From Jaapia argillacea MUCL 33604 (Eukaryota; Basidiomycota; Agaricomycetes; Jaapiales; Jaapiaceae): DNA of 64,000 nt. The notes beneath the pieces were generated by a model that made no database searches, had not been told where the DNA came from, and worked only from the letters and a program-made list of their open reading frames with translations. Below, piece after piece: positions 11,896-22,960 of the stretch; position 1 is the stretch's first letter, and each line of letters opens with the position of its first letter. The DNA lies in NCBI GenBank assembly GCA_000697665.1, contig KL197716.1, positions 954,922 through 1,018,921 of the forward strand. The letters run 5' to 3'. The position numbers and the translations under genes were made by a program.

Positions 11896-13670
11896 TCAAG
11901 ATATCATTGCAGGCCCACTAAAATACCAATACATTGGTGTCTTCCAGTTCCAGTATCCGGATGAGCGACCAGGAGATGAATTCTGCGTGTAATGTTCACA
12001 CATGTTGAACTCCATCTCGAATATCTCCCTGTTATGCACCACCCTAAAGTTGGCCCTCTCATCCATCAACTTTTGTCGCTCTTCCTTCGCCTGCTCCATC
12101 GTGATGATCCCACCCCTTCCATCAATCTCTCCAGCCAACTTGTCATTGATCATATCAAACAATTCCAGAGGCAGCGCAGTGAGGGAAGGGGCTTTGCCGA
12201 ATTCCCGGAGATACCACGCGTGTTGTTGAGGTACTTTGGAAGTCGAGAGAATTGTTATGGTGGGATCGACGAGGAAGAAGCAGAGGATCTTTCGAAGGAC
12301 TGGTTTGGTGGGATCGACCAAGTCGAATGGCGAGACTCGATGTTGGTAAATGTTGAGGAAGGCGAGACACTTGTCCTCCTTTGTGATGACGGTACCAAGC
12401 TCCTGGTTCAAGAAGCCACTGTCACCGTCGATACCATATGCAGCCATGTAGCCCTGGTTGTCGCTTTGTTTATATGGGATGTCCATTCCTTGATCGCCAC
12501 CACCCACGGCTTTACGGAAACCCAACTTCGATTCCGATATGTTGGAAGAATGGTAGTAATATAAACCAGTCGAGACGATTCGCTCGTTCTCCATGCCTTC
12601 AACGTGCCACGAACCACCTTCGTATTTTGGGTTCTCGGGGGTCAAAACGATGTTGGCCATCTTGACAATGACCTGAATCTTGCGACCTTTCAACGTGAAG
12701 TGGACTTCGTCTTCAGTGGGGGGCGGAGTGAAGGGAAGAGGATCGGGGATGAGTGGCCACCTCACTTCGTTCTTGTATTTATCCTAGGCAAGGTGATATG
12801 CGTTTGTATCTAGATCTCCATTGCTTTTGTAATCCTGGTAATACGGCTCTTGGTCGTTTACATGTTCGTACCAACCGAATGAATCTGGTCTAATGACCAG
12901 ATGTTCCGGGCTGAGAGTCGCAGAGAGGACGCGATCCCATAGTGGGATGAACTGTTGGGGGATGGAAGTGATGGTGGCAGTGAGAGGTTTGTATAGGTCG
13001 GGATGGAGGTTGTTAATGTACCCAAGGGAGGTGACCTCGCCCGTCGATGATACGTCGAAATCGGTTGGGAGCCATTGGTGTTGAGTCGACACTGAAAACG
13101 AGACGCAGGAGTTGGCGTAGTCGATGTCGGGCCGTTGTTCCATATATTCCTCCTCGGTTGGGACATAGAACGTACCATCATCATTCTTTACGAGAGACTT
13201 CCCAATGCGAAAGCAAAAAAGAGAGGGATGGACGAGATCGAGGACCCGACTGTTGGTACCTGGATGCCAATCCTTCTCTGCTTCGGGGACCGACTCGAGA
13301 GCAGACGCTCCATTGATGAGAGCGGCTTTGAGGTTCGAAGGGATGAGCTCGAGGGATTCGTAGACTCTATTGATCCCAGTGGCCTACCAGAACCCGTAGA
13401 ACCATCAGAGAATTCTAAGGGAGAGGAACATAGTGACTGTCATACATGTATCCCGGTGTTGGCATCCCTTTGCTCTGCCAACCACCTGAGATTATCGAAG
13501 ACATAATCCAACTGTACTTCATTAAGTGGGGCCCTCGGCCATCGCTTTCTTCGAAACTCCTGCCAGTTGAATTCATCGTGATCGCCAGCCAAGGCTAACG
13601 CTGCGTTGATCTCCCGCTCAGTCTTGATTCTCCACATCGTCTTAACCATCTCTGCATCTTGGTCGATGAA
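11896..13670 (-). pseudogene. DUF4246 family gene, copy 1 (broken)
   Basis: The leftmost copy keeps most of exon 2 (start 13384, ATGINRV-like) and part of exon 1 but cannot make a full protein. Its 5' end is deleted: homology to the first exon of copy 2 stops at 13670 and jumps straight into sequence matching the 5' leader of copy 2, removing about 60 codons with the start codon. An in-frame TAG stands near 12786-12791 where copies 2 and 5 have a sense codon before the (N/Q)EVKWPLIPDP block. The family stop codon after NMCEH is TAC here, so the frame runs on about 30 codons to 11896. The core still shows GGSWHVEGMENERIVSTGLY and YQHRVSPFDLVDPTKP. A transcript from the retained leader could still exist. 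Confidence 0.85.
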
Positions 13671-13743
13671 ATCCTATGTGGGGTGACTCGGAGCTGAATT
13701 CTGGACGGTGGGGTTGAAATCTGGCTCAATTGGCCCTCCTGTG

Positions 13744-13750
13744 CCACGTG
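13744..13750. promoter_or_regulatory. CCACGTG motif upstream of copy 1
   Basis: CACGTG is the palindromic core bound by fungal bHLH factors. The same CCACGTG lies upstream of copies 2, 3 and 4 within otherwise homologous flanks, which argues that it came along with the duplicated promoter. Confidence 0.4.
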
Positions 13751-13844
13751 TGAGTTCTATCCGTCGTCCAGAAGCATTAAGAAGACATCGAGAGGCTCTA
13801 CATCACCATCATTCTACGTCCATGAACATACCACTACATTGATG

Positions 13845-14153
13845 TAGCGGCGCGGGAGCGCCAGAGTCCCCGACTCTGATTTATACCCCACTCCTCCATC
13901 CATCCCCAGCATTTCTTGTTCTTCAAGTTCCCTTACTTATCTTTTTCTCTTATCTCTTTATCATTATCTTGTCCAAATCTTGTCAGTAGTTACATATTTA
14001 CTTGAGGTATTCGAAACGTCACATCCACGCGATGTTCGAGCGAGACCAGAACGTTCTTGAAATGCGACGTCATTTTCCCACGAGGACGAAACTAACCGCG
14101 TGCCTGACGTTTGCAGGTATCCAAACCCTCTCTTCACTTCGTTCAGAGTCGGG
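13845..14153. mobile_element. 309-bp insertion with GATG target duplication, LTR-like
   Basis: Compared with the 3' flanks of copies 3 and 4 (ACATTGATGCCTTCCAG-like), the flank of copy 2 is interrupted after ACATTGATG (GATG at 13841-13844) and resumes at GATGCCTTCCAG (GATG at 14154-14157). The inserted segment starts with GC-rich TAGCGGCGCGGGAGCGCCAG and a pyrimidine-rich stretch ending in CAGTAGTTACA near 13994, a layout that recalls the LTRs of fungal Ty3/gypsy elements. A 4-bp duplication also fits LTR elements. No coding part is present. Family assignment is weak; the insertion itself is well supported by comparison among the copies. Confidence 0.55.
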
Positions 14154-14212
14154 GATGCCTTCCAGTTCCAGCATTCGAACAACGGACAAAGCGATCAGGA
14201 GATGAACTTTAT

Positions 14213-16071
14213 CTAATGTTCACACATGCTGAACTCCATCTCGAATACCTCCCTGTTATGCTCGACCCTAAAGTCAGCCCTCTCGACCATCAGCTTCTGC
14301 CTCTCTTCCTTCGCCTGCTCCATCGTGATGATCCCGCCCCGACCATCAATCCCTCCGACCAACTTGTCATTGATCATATCAAACAATTCCAGAGGCAGAG
14401 TGGTGAGCGAAGGGACTTTTCCAATTTCCCGGAAATACCATGCGTGTTGTTGGGGAGGTACTTTGGAAGTCGAGAGAATTGTTATAGTGGGATCAACAAG
14501 GAAGAAGCAGAGGATCTTTCGAAGGCCGGGTTTGGTGGGATCGACCAACTCAAATGGCGCGACTCGATGTTGGTAAATGTTGGGGAAGGCGAGACACTTG
14601 TCCTCCTTTGTGATGACGGTGCCAAGCTCCTGGTTCAAGAAGCCACTGTCACCGTCGATGCCATACGCAGCCATGTAACCCTGGTTGTCACTTTGTTCGT
14701 ATGGAATGTCGGCTCCATCACCGCCATCCCCAACAGCTTTACGGAAACCCAACTTCGATTCCGAGATGTTGGAGGAATGATAGTAATATAAACCGGTCGA
14801 GATGATTCGCTCGTTCTCCATGCCCTCAACGTGCCACGAACCACCTTCGTATTTTGGGTTCTCGGGGGTCAAAACGATATTGGCCATCTTGACGATGACC
14901 TGGATCTTGCGACCTTTCAAGGTGAATTGGACATCGTCCTCGACAGGAGGCGGAGTGAAGGGAGGGGGATCTGGGATTAGTGGCCACTTCACCTCGTTCC
15001 GGTAATGATCGTCGGCGAGCTGGAATGCTGCGTCATCGTGAATTCCTTCGCTGTTTTTGTAATCGTCGTAATCCGGCTCCTCGTCGAGGTGTTGGTACCA
15101 ACTGAATGGATCTGGGCTGATGACTAGAGGATCCGGGCTAAGGGTCGCAGAAAGGACGTGATCCCATAGTGGGATGAAGCGTTGGAGGATGGAAGTGATG
15201 GTCGTAGTGAGAGGCTTGTGTAGGTCGGGATGGAGGTTGTTAATGTACCCGAGAGAGGTGACAGCGCCCGTCGATGATACGTCAAAATCGGTTGGGAGCC
15301 ATTGGTGCTGGCTCGATACTGAAAACGAGGAGTCGGCATCTTCGATGTCGGGCCGTTGCTCCAAGTATTCCTCCTCAGTTGGTACATAGACCGTCCCATC
15401 GTCTTTCTTGACAAGTGACTTCCCAATGCGGAAGCAGAAAAGAGAGGGATGGACGAGATCGAGGACTTGGTTGTTGGTACCTGGGTGCCAATCCTTTTCT
15501 GCTTCGGGGACCGACTCGAGAACAGACGCCCCACTGATGAGAGCCGCCTTGAGGTTCGAAGGGATGAGCTCGAGGGATTGATAGACCTTACTGATGCCAG
15601 TGGCCTACCAGAACCCGTAGAACCATCAGAGAGTTGTAAGAGAGATGAGCATAACGATCGTCATACCTGTATCCCGGTATTGGCATCCCTTTGCTTGGCC
15701 AACCATCTCAGATTATCGAAGACATAATCCAACTGTACTTCGTTGAGTGGGTCCCTCGGCCATCGCTTTTTTCGAAACTCCTGCCAGTCGACTTCGCCGT
15801 CATCGCCAGCCTCAGCGATGGCTGCGTCCGTCTCCTCCTGAGTCCTGTCTCTCCACATCGTCTTGACCATCTCTGCATCTTGGTCGATGAACTCGTTCCG
15901 CCATTTGGCTATGATAGTCTCGTCGTGAACCTTTTGCCACCAGTTCGGTTTCTCAAGGATCTGGGAAGTTAGGGCTCGCAGCCGGAACTCCTTCAACGTG
16001 AGGAAGTTCATGTCATCGACAACACTGAAGGGCGAGGGGAATTCCACATCCTCGGTAGGAGGTTGAGTCAT
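14213..16071 (-). CDS. DUF4246 family protein, copy 2 (intact, 598 aa)
   Basis: Two exons, 16071-15667 and 15604-14213, with a 62-bp intron (GTATGAC...GGTAG), give 135 + 464 codons. The start MTQPPTEDVEFPSPF matches copy 5; an in-frame ATG far upstream is not shared between copies and was not used. Exon 1 carries FLTLKEFRLRALTSQILEKP and NEVQLDYVFDNLRWLAKQRD. Exon 2 carries STQHQWLPTDFDVS-like sequence, WPLIPDPPPFTPPP, the core KIQVIVKMANIVLTPENPKY, GGSWHVEGMENERI, YQHRVAPFELVDPTKPGLRK and a C-terminal EQAKEERQKLMVERADFRVE block. DUF4246 is a fungal family of unknown function. H-x-E after GGSW, then a distant H and R, resembles a 2-oxoglutarate/Fe(II) oxygenase site (inference). No signal peptide or membrane segment. 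Confidence 0.9.
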
Positions 16072-16726
16072 CGTATGTGGGGTGAACTGAGTCCTGGATG
16101 GTGGGGTTGAAACCTGACTGAGTTTTCGATTGGAACTGGGCAGCAAAGAGTTTTCTGAGGTGAAAGGATGGCGAATCTGGGGAGAACAGACACAACGTTT
16201 AAGGATCCCTGCGCGCCTCCCGCTATTCCAATCGGGGAAAGGAAGTGGGACACGCCTCATGTTGACTCTACACATCATCCCCATGTGGAATCTGGTCAGC
16301 TTGGAGTCAACTTCCGCACAACGTGATTATATGCAGCGCCGAGAGACCACTAAGAAATGGGCGGGCGAGATGGACGCTCAGCGCCCAGTCATCATACCAA
16401 GATCACGTTGGTCGTTGTTGCGAGTCAAGACGGGCCAACCGCGTCGGCATTTACCAAATTTAGTAATCCAACGACGCCTTCACTCAGCCGCAGGCTCTCC
16501 GGCGGCGGTCTGACCTGGTACGACGTTCGGCGCTTGAATACCGTGAGTCATGTTCTGGTGTTCAATACGTACAGAAACTGACTGGGATTGTGGAAGAGGA
16601 TGAGGATGAATAGTGGTCGTTGGATTATCGCTCAACTTTTTTGCGCCACGTGTGCTGTTTTTACCAAGATTCCAGTTCGTCGCATCTGTCGCATTTATCA
16701 CCATGTCAATGCGCTGTGCCCGGGGA
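16072..16726. promoter_or_regulatory. 5' flank of DUF4246 copy 2, duplicated promoter region
   Basis: This flank shares ordered blocks with the flanks of copies 3 and 4: a GAGACCACTAAG/GAACCACTGAG(C) block, a TTTACCAARTTTAGTA block followed by CAACGACGCC, a CAGAAACTGACTGGGATTGTGG block and CCACGTG (here 16646-16652, about 575 bp before the start codon). The duplicated unit therefore included regulatory sequence. Confidence 0.55.
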
Positions 16727-17480
16727 GGCCAATTTACTAGCGTTGCCACGAGCCGCCAGGACAAAGCTGTCAAAAACTGTCATGTCAGAATCGTAAGGGA
16801 CCTCTGGGACTGCGCAAGCATCAACTGGCGTATGGCAGGCATATCCTAGAGTGGAAATGGCCTTCCTCGTCGTGGCTGACAGCGACAAAGTCATTTCACC
16901 GACAAAGATTACGTAATTATCCCAAAGAGGCAACATTTTCCGCCGGCAATATCCGTTTCGACACCGAACCTTCGCGCTCGTCGTTGCCGACAATGTTGAC
17001 GCACGTTCTCTTGTTGTTCGCTAAAAAAAAAAAAAGAAGTCCTGGGTTTGTTTTGGTCTGAGTGACCTCACTGAGTCTCAGAAATGATCCTTACCACAGC
17101 ATGTAGCACGCCCCATAAATTCATATATATTGACTTGCATCTTCTCGAAGAAGTTGCTGTGAGCAATCTGAATTATTTTCTGAAATTTCACGAATTTTCA
17201 AAACATGGGTAGTGACTATAGTGTCCCGTCACTGTCCATGACAGTGAGCAGCGTGCGGCGACGGCGGAGGCACACATTTTGGGCAGAATTACGTAATCAG
17301 TATCGGCGAAACTGGCTTTGTCGCTGTCAGCCACGACGAGGAAGGCCATTTCCCCTTCAGGATACGCCTGCCATGTGCAAGTTGACGCTTACGCAGTCCC
17401 AGAGGTCCCTTATGATTCCGAGACGACACCTTCATCCAGCTTCATCCTGGCGGCTTATGGCAACCATACAATTTACTATT
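16727..17480. repeat. Long imperfect inverted repeat (foldback) between copies 2 and 3
   Basis: The left arm, about 16727-16960, matches in reverse complement the right arm, about 17255-17480. The best part is GACCTCTGGGACTGCG followed by GGAAATGGCCTTCCTCGTCG and TGGCTGACAGCGACAAAG, then ATTACGTAATT. Arms are over 200 bp and are separated by about 300 bp that includes an A13 run near 17023. Open frames in the two arms (16706-16993 minus and 17318-17575 plus) are related to each other because of the palindrome. It may be a foldback element or an inverted duplication; clear terminal duplications were not found. Confidence 0.65.
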
Positions 17481-17708
17481 CCAGTCACCGAACCTCTCTG
17501 CCAGTTCCGCCTGGATTGCACGATGATTTGCGTTGGGTCCTCCCACGTCTTCTACAGATACGATTGATTTGTTGACGAAGTATTTCTGCTCTGAGTCTGA
17601 GGGTCATCTAGGTTGAGAAGATCAAGATGTCATTGATTCATTCCATGTACATTGATGCCTCCCAGTGTCCGGACTGGAGACAAAGCGATCGCGAGATGAA
17701 TTCGGAGT

Positions 17709-19565
17709 CTAATGTTCACACATGTTGAATTCCATCTCGAATACCTTCTTGTTATGTTCGACCCTAAAGTCAGCCCTCTCGACCATCAACTTCTCCCTCT
17801 CTTCCTCCGCCTGCTCCAAGGTAATCATCCCACCCCTTCCATCAGTTTCTCCAACCAACTTGTCAGTGATCATGTCAAACAATTCCAACGGCAGCCCGGT
17901 GAGCGAAGGGGCTTTTCCAATTTCCCGGAAATACCATTCGTGTTGTTGAGGAGGTACTTTGGAAGTCGAGAGGATTGTTACGGTGGGATCGACCAACTCG
18001 AATGGCGCGACTCGGTGTTGGTAAATGTTGGGGAAGGCGAGACACTTGTCCTCCTTTGTGACTACGGTGCCGAGCTCCTGGTTTAAGAAACCGCGGTCAC
18101 CATCGATGCCATACGCAGCCAAGTAGCCCTGGTTTGTCACTTTGTTCATACGGAATGTCCATTCCCATATCACCATCCCCGACGGCATTACGGAAGCCCA
18201 ATTTCGACTCCGATATGTTGGAAGAATGATAGTAATATAAACCAGTCGAAACGATTCGCTCGTTCTCCATGCCTTCAACGTGCCACGAACCACCTTCGTA
18301 TTTTGGGTTCTCGGGAGTCAAAACAATATTGGCCATCTTGACGATGACCTGAGTCTTGCGGCCTTTCAAAGTGAATTGGACTTCGCCCTCGACGGGAGGT
18401 GGAGTGAAGGGGGGAGGATCTGGGATGAGTGGCCACTTCTCTTCGTGCATATATTTATTGTAGGCAAGCTGGAATGCTTGGTGATCGTGAATTCCATTGC
18501 CATTTTTGTAATCGTCGTAGTCCGGTTCCTGGCCGCTAAGGTGGGAGTACCAACCGTATGGATCTGGTCTGATGACTAGACGCTCCGGGCTAAGGGTCGC
18601 AGAGAGGACGTGATCCCACAGAGGGATGAAGCATTGGAGGATGGAAGTGATAGTCGTAGCGAGAGGTTTATGTAGGTCGGGATGGAGGTTGTTGATGTAC
18701 CCGAGTGAGGTGACCGCACCCGTCAATGATACGTCGAAGTCGGTGGGGAGCCATTGGTGTTGCGTCGAAACTGGCAAAAAGCGGCCCCAGTTGGGCTTGA
18801 TGTCGGGCCGTTGCTCCATGTATTCCTGCTCGGTTGGGACGTATAACGTCCCATCGTCTTTCTTGACAAGGGACTTCCCAAAGCGGAAGCAGAATGAGAG
18901 ATGGATGGACGAGATCAAGGACTTGATTGTTGGAACCCGGGTGCCAATCCTTTTCTGCCTCGGGGACCGACTCGAGAACTGAGGCCCCACTGATCAGAGC
19001 GGCTTTGAGGTTCGAAGGGATGAGTCCGAGGGATTGGTAGACTCTATCGATCCCAGTGGCCTACCAGAATCCGTGGAATTATTACAGGTTCTTAAGGGAG
19101 AGTGGGTGGCGAGTGTCGTACCTCTATCCCGGTGTTGGCATCCCTTTGCTCGGCCAACCATCTCAGATTATCGAAGACATAATCCAACTGTACTTCGTTG
19201 AGTGGGTCCCTCGGCCATCGCTTTCTTCGAAACTCCTGCCAGTCGACATCGCCGTCATCGCCAGCCTCAGCGATCGCTGCATTGATGTCCTCCTGAGTCC
19301 TGACTCTCCACATTGACTTGACCATCTCTGCATCTTGCTCGACGAACTCTTTTCGCCATTTGGCTATGATAGTCCCATCGTGAACCTTCTGCCACCAATT
19401 TGGTTTCTCAAGGATCTGAGAGGTGAGGGCTCGTAGTCGGAACTCCTTCAATGTTAGGAAATCCAAGTTATTGATAGGCATGAAGGGCGAAGGGAACTCC
19501 ACATTCTTGGCGAGGAACTCCTTCGGTGTTAAGAAGTCGAAGTCGTCGATAGGTTGCCAAGCCAT
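17709..19565 (-). pseudogene. DUF4246 family gene, copy 3 (broken)
   Basis: Exon 1 (19565-19122, start MAWQPIDDFDFLTPKEFL) and the intron (19061-19121) look sound; exon 2 is damaged. Compared with its sister copy 4 it has one extra base near 18896 in the LVHPSLFCFR stretch and one extra T near 18133 in the EQSDNQGYLAAYG stretch. It also has an in-frame 48-bp deletion near 17990 that joins the two VDPT motifs, taking out the KPGVRKILCFFL segment. The deletion end points coincide with an 11-bp direct repeat, GTCGATCCCAC, still double in the other copies. The family stop is kept at 17709. The two shifts make a full-length product impossible. The flanks and the N-terminal extension show it is the closest relative of copy 4, so the damage is recent relative to that duplication. 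Confidence 0.88.
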
Positions 19566-20354
19566 GGTATGTGGGTGAGCTGAGTCGTGGATGGTTGAAA
19601 CCAGAATGAGTTTTCTGAGCAGACATAACGTTTAAGTAAGTATCCCTGCGGGCCTGCCAAGATCCCTGGACGCTGCCGCTATTCCAAACGGGGAAAAGAA
19701 ATGGGACACGCCTCAGGAACCACTGAGCAGAGGGCGAGCGTGATGGGCGCTGGGCCGAGTCAACGTATCAGGTCACGTCGAGGTCATGGGTACGTCGGTG
19801 TGAGTCAAGCGATGCCCGCCGCGTCGGGATTTACCAAGTTCAGTAATACAACGACGCCCCTGGCCCAGTCCGATGTTCTGCGCTTCAGCCTCGTGAGTCG
19901 TCTTCTGACACAGAAACTGACTAGGATTGTGGAGGATAAGGGTGATTCAGAAGAGCGGTTGTCGGACTATCCGTTTCTGCGCCACGTGTGTTGTTCCGTA
20001 CACTTCGTGGCGTCCATCTCAGAATTTTTATTTTTATTTTTTTTGGTGGAGCGTTTAGATCCATCTTAGGGTTACAATCCGCTGTACCGTGCATAAGTAC
20101 CCAGCCACTGGCCGCGTTATCCCAACCACCAACTATGCAATTTCACGATGACTCGGACCCAACATACTATGTATCATCCCACGTCTGTCACGGATATGGT
20201 TTGCAGACTACCATTGCTATGAAGTCTTGAAGATCACTCGTGTTGAGAAACATCTGTACCATCGGTTCATTCTGCGTCCACAAAGATACCAAATACATTG
20301 ATGCCTTCCAGTGTCCGGACTGGAGACAAAGCGATCGCGAGATGAATTCGTAGT
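19566..20354. promoter_or_regulatory. Spacer: 5' flank of copy 3 and 3' flank of copy 4
   Basis: The 5' flank of copy 3 repeats the block order seen upstream of copies 2 and 4, with CCACGTG at 19982-19988 about 417 bp before the start codon and a T-rich run near 20029-20045. The left part of the spacer toward copy 4 contains ACAAAGATACCAAATACATTGATGCC, the uninterrupted form of the flank that carries insertions beside copies 2 and 5. No gene is seen. Confidence 0.5.
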
Positions 20355-22257
20355 CTAATGTTCACACATGTTGAATTCCATCTCGAATACCTTCTTGTTA
20401 TGCTCCACCTTGAAGTCAGCCCTCTCGACCATCAACTTCTCCCTCTCCTCCTTCGCCTGCTCCATCGTGATGATCCCACCCTTTCCATCAGTTTCTCCAA
20501 CCAATTTGTCAGTGATCATGTCAAATAATTCCAAAGGCAGCCCAGTGAGGGAAGGGGCTTTTCCGATTTCCCGGAAATACCACTCGTGTTGTTGAGGAGG
20601 TACTTTGGAAGTCGAGAGAATTGATATCGTGGGATCGACGAGAAAGAAGCAGAGGATCTTTCGAACACCAGGTTTGGTGGGATCGACCAACTCGAATGGC
20701 GCGACTCGATGTTGGTATATGTTGGGGAAGGCGAGACACTTGTCCTCCTTTGTGACTACGGTACCAAGCTCCTGGTTCAAGAAACCGCGGTCACCATCGA
20801 TGCCATATGCAGCCAAGTAGCCCTGGTTGTCACTTTGTTCATACGGAATGTCCATTCCGTATGAACAATCTCCGACGGCATTACGGAAGCCCAATTTCGA
20901 CTCCGATATGTTGGAAGAATGGTAGTAATATAATCCAGTAGAGACGATTCGCTCGTTCTCCATCCCTTCAACGTGCCACGAACCACCTTCGTATTTTGGG
21001 TTCTCGGGGGTCAAAACGATGTTGGCCATCTTGACAATGACCTGAATCTTGCGACCTTTCAAGGTGAATTGGACTTCGCCCTCGACGGGGGGCGGAGTGA
21101 AGGGGGGAGGATCTGGGATGAGTGGCCACTTCTCTTCGTGCATATATTTATCGTAGGCAAGCCGGTATGCTTGGCGATCGTGAATTCCATTGCTATCTTT
21201 GTATTCGTCGTAGTCCGGTTCCTGGACGCTGAGGTGGGAGTACCAACCGTATGGATCTGGTCTGATGACCAAACGCTTCGGGCTAAGGGTCGCAGAGAGG
21301 ACGCGATCCCACAGAGGGATGAAGCATTGGAGTATCGAAGTGATGGTCGTAGCGAGACGTTTGTGTAGGTCGGGATGGAGATTGTTGATGTACCCGAGTG
21401 AGGTGACCGCACCCGTCAATGATACGTCGAAGTCGGTGGGGAGCCATTGGTGTTGCGTCGAAACTGGCAAAAAGCGGCTCCAGTTGGGCTTGATGTCAGG
21501 CCGTTCCTCCATGTACTCCTGCTCGGTTAGGACGTATAACGTCCCATCGTCTTTCTTGACAAGGGACTTCCCAAAGCGGAAGCAGAAGAGAGATGGATGG
21601 ACGAGATCAAGGACTTGATTATTGGTACCTGGGTGCCAATCCTTTTCTGCTTCGGGGACCGACTCGAGAGCTGAGGCCCCACTGATCAGAGCGGCTTTGA
21701 GGTTCGAAGGGACGAGTCCGAGAGATTGATAGACTCTATCGATCCCAGTGGCCTACCAGAATCCGTGGAATTATTAGAGTTTTTTGAGGGAGAGTAGATG
21801 GCGAGCGTCGTACCTCTATCCCGGTGTTGGCATCCCTTTGCTCGGCCAACCACCTCAGATTATCGAAGACATAATCCAACTGTACTTCGTTGAGTGGGTC
21901 CCTCGGCCATCGCTTTCTTCGAAACTCCTTCCAATCGACTTTGCCGTAGTCGCCAGCCTCAGCGATCGCTGCGTTGATGTCCACCCGAGTCCTGATTCTC
22001 CACATTGACTTGACCATCTCTGCATCTTGCTCGACGAACTCTTTTCGCCATTTAGCTATGATAGTTTTGTCGTGAACCTTTTGCCACCAATTTGGTTTCT
22101 CAAGGATCTGAGAGGTGAGAACTCGCAGTCGGAACTCCTTCAATGTGAGGAAATCCAAGTTATTGACAACACTGAACGGCGAGGGGAACTCCACATTCTT
22201 GGTGAGGAACTCCTTCGGTGTTAAGAAGTCGAAGTCGTCGATAGGTTGCCAAGCCAT
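20355..22257 (-). CDS. DUF4246 family protein, copy 4 (intact, 613 aa)
   Basis: Exon 1 is 22257-21814 (148 codons), the intron 61 bp, exon 2 21752-20355 (466 codons with stop). The start is MAWQPIDDFDFLTPKEFLTK. This N-terminus is longer than in copies 2 and 5 and looks like an internal duplication: DDFDFLTPKEF followed about 20 residues later by NNLDFLTLKEF. The rest follows the family: NEVQLDYVFDNLRWLAEQRD, ATGIDRV at the exon junction, STQHQWLPTDFDVSLTGAVT, WPLIPDPPPFTPPPVEGEVQ, GGSWHVEGMENERI, YQHRVAPFELVDPTKPGVRK. The segment after the tail of exon 1 has KPNWSRFLPVS, shared only with copy 3. The whole frame is open, which I checked through the region where copy 3 is shifted. Confidence 0.9.
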
Positions 22258-22960
22258 GGTATGTGGGTGAGCTGAGTCGTGGATGGTTGAAACTAGAATA
22301 ATGAGTGTTCGAGCACACTTGGACAGCAAATAGTTTTCTGAGCAGATACAACGGTTAAGTATGTATCCCTGCGAGCCTGCCAAGATCCCTGGACGCTGCC
22401 ACTATTCCAAACGGGGAAAAGAGGTGGGGCACCTCAAGAACTTCCGTACAAAGTGACTGGATGCAGCGCCGAGCGAACCACTGAGCAATAGGCGATCGTG
22501 ATGGGCGCTCGGCCGAGTCAACGCATCAGGTCACGTTGGGGTCATGGTCGTTGGTGTGAGTCAAGGTGATACCCGCGCCATCGGGATTTACCAAATTTAG
22601 TAGTACAACGACGCCGTTGACCTGGTCTGATGTTCTGCACCCTTGGTAGTCGTTTTCTGACGCAGAAACTGACAAGGACCGCGGAGGATGAGGGTAAAGA
22701 GCGGCTGTACATGCCATTGGCGATCGTTCATAACTTTTCTGCACCACGTGGGTTGTTCACCCCACCATCCTTGCATCATCCCAGCATGAATTGCATGATG
22801 ACTTGGACATGCATCATGATACCTACACTACCATCCCACGTTTGTTACGAATATGATTGGTTTGCGGACAGCTTCTGATGTGAAGTCTTGAAGATCATCC
22901 ATGTTGAGAAGCATCTGAATGTAGATAATATTGGTTCATTCTACGCCTATAAAGATGCCA
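22258..22960. promoter_or_regulatory. Spacer: 5' flank of copy 4 and 3' flank of copy 5
   Basis: Carries the duplicated promoter blocks, including GGGATTTACCAAATTTAGTA near 22582, CAACGACGCC near 22606 and CCACGTG at 22744-22750, about 487 bp upstream of the copy 4 start. No separate gene is seen. Confidence 0.5.

Noticed and set aside
11992-12564. Long plus-strand open frame across copy 1 (and similar ones at 14111-14791, 17712-18086 and 47554-48213)
   Set aside because: They recur antisense to every DUF4246 copy and follow from its codon use; none has its own splice or domain support.
15661-16284. Upstream ATG extending exon 1 of copy 2 (and the one extending copy 4 to 22383)
   Set aside because: The extensions are not alike between copies, while the downstream starts MTQP and MAWQ are each shared by a pair of copies.
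20355-22257. Copy 4 as a further broken gene because its open frame seems to start at MEERPD
   Set aside because: The frame is open through to the splice acceptor at 21753 and joins exon 1 in phase; it only lacks an ATG earlier in exon 2.
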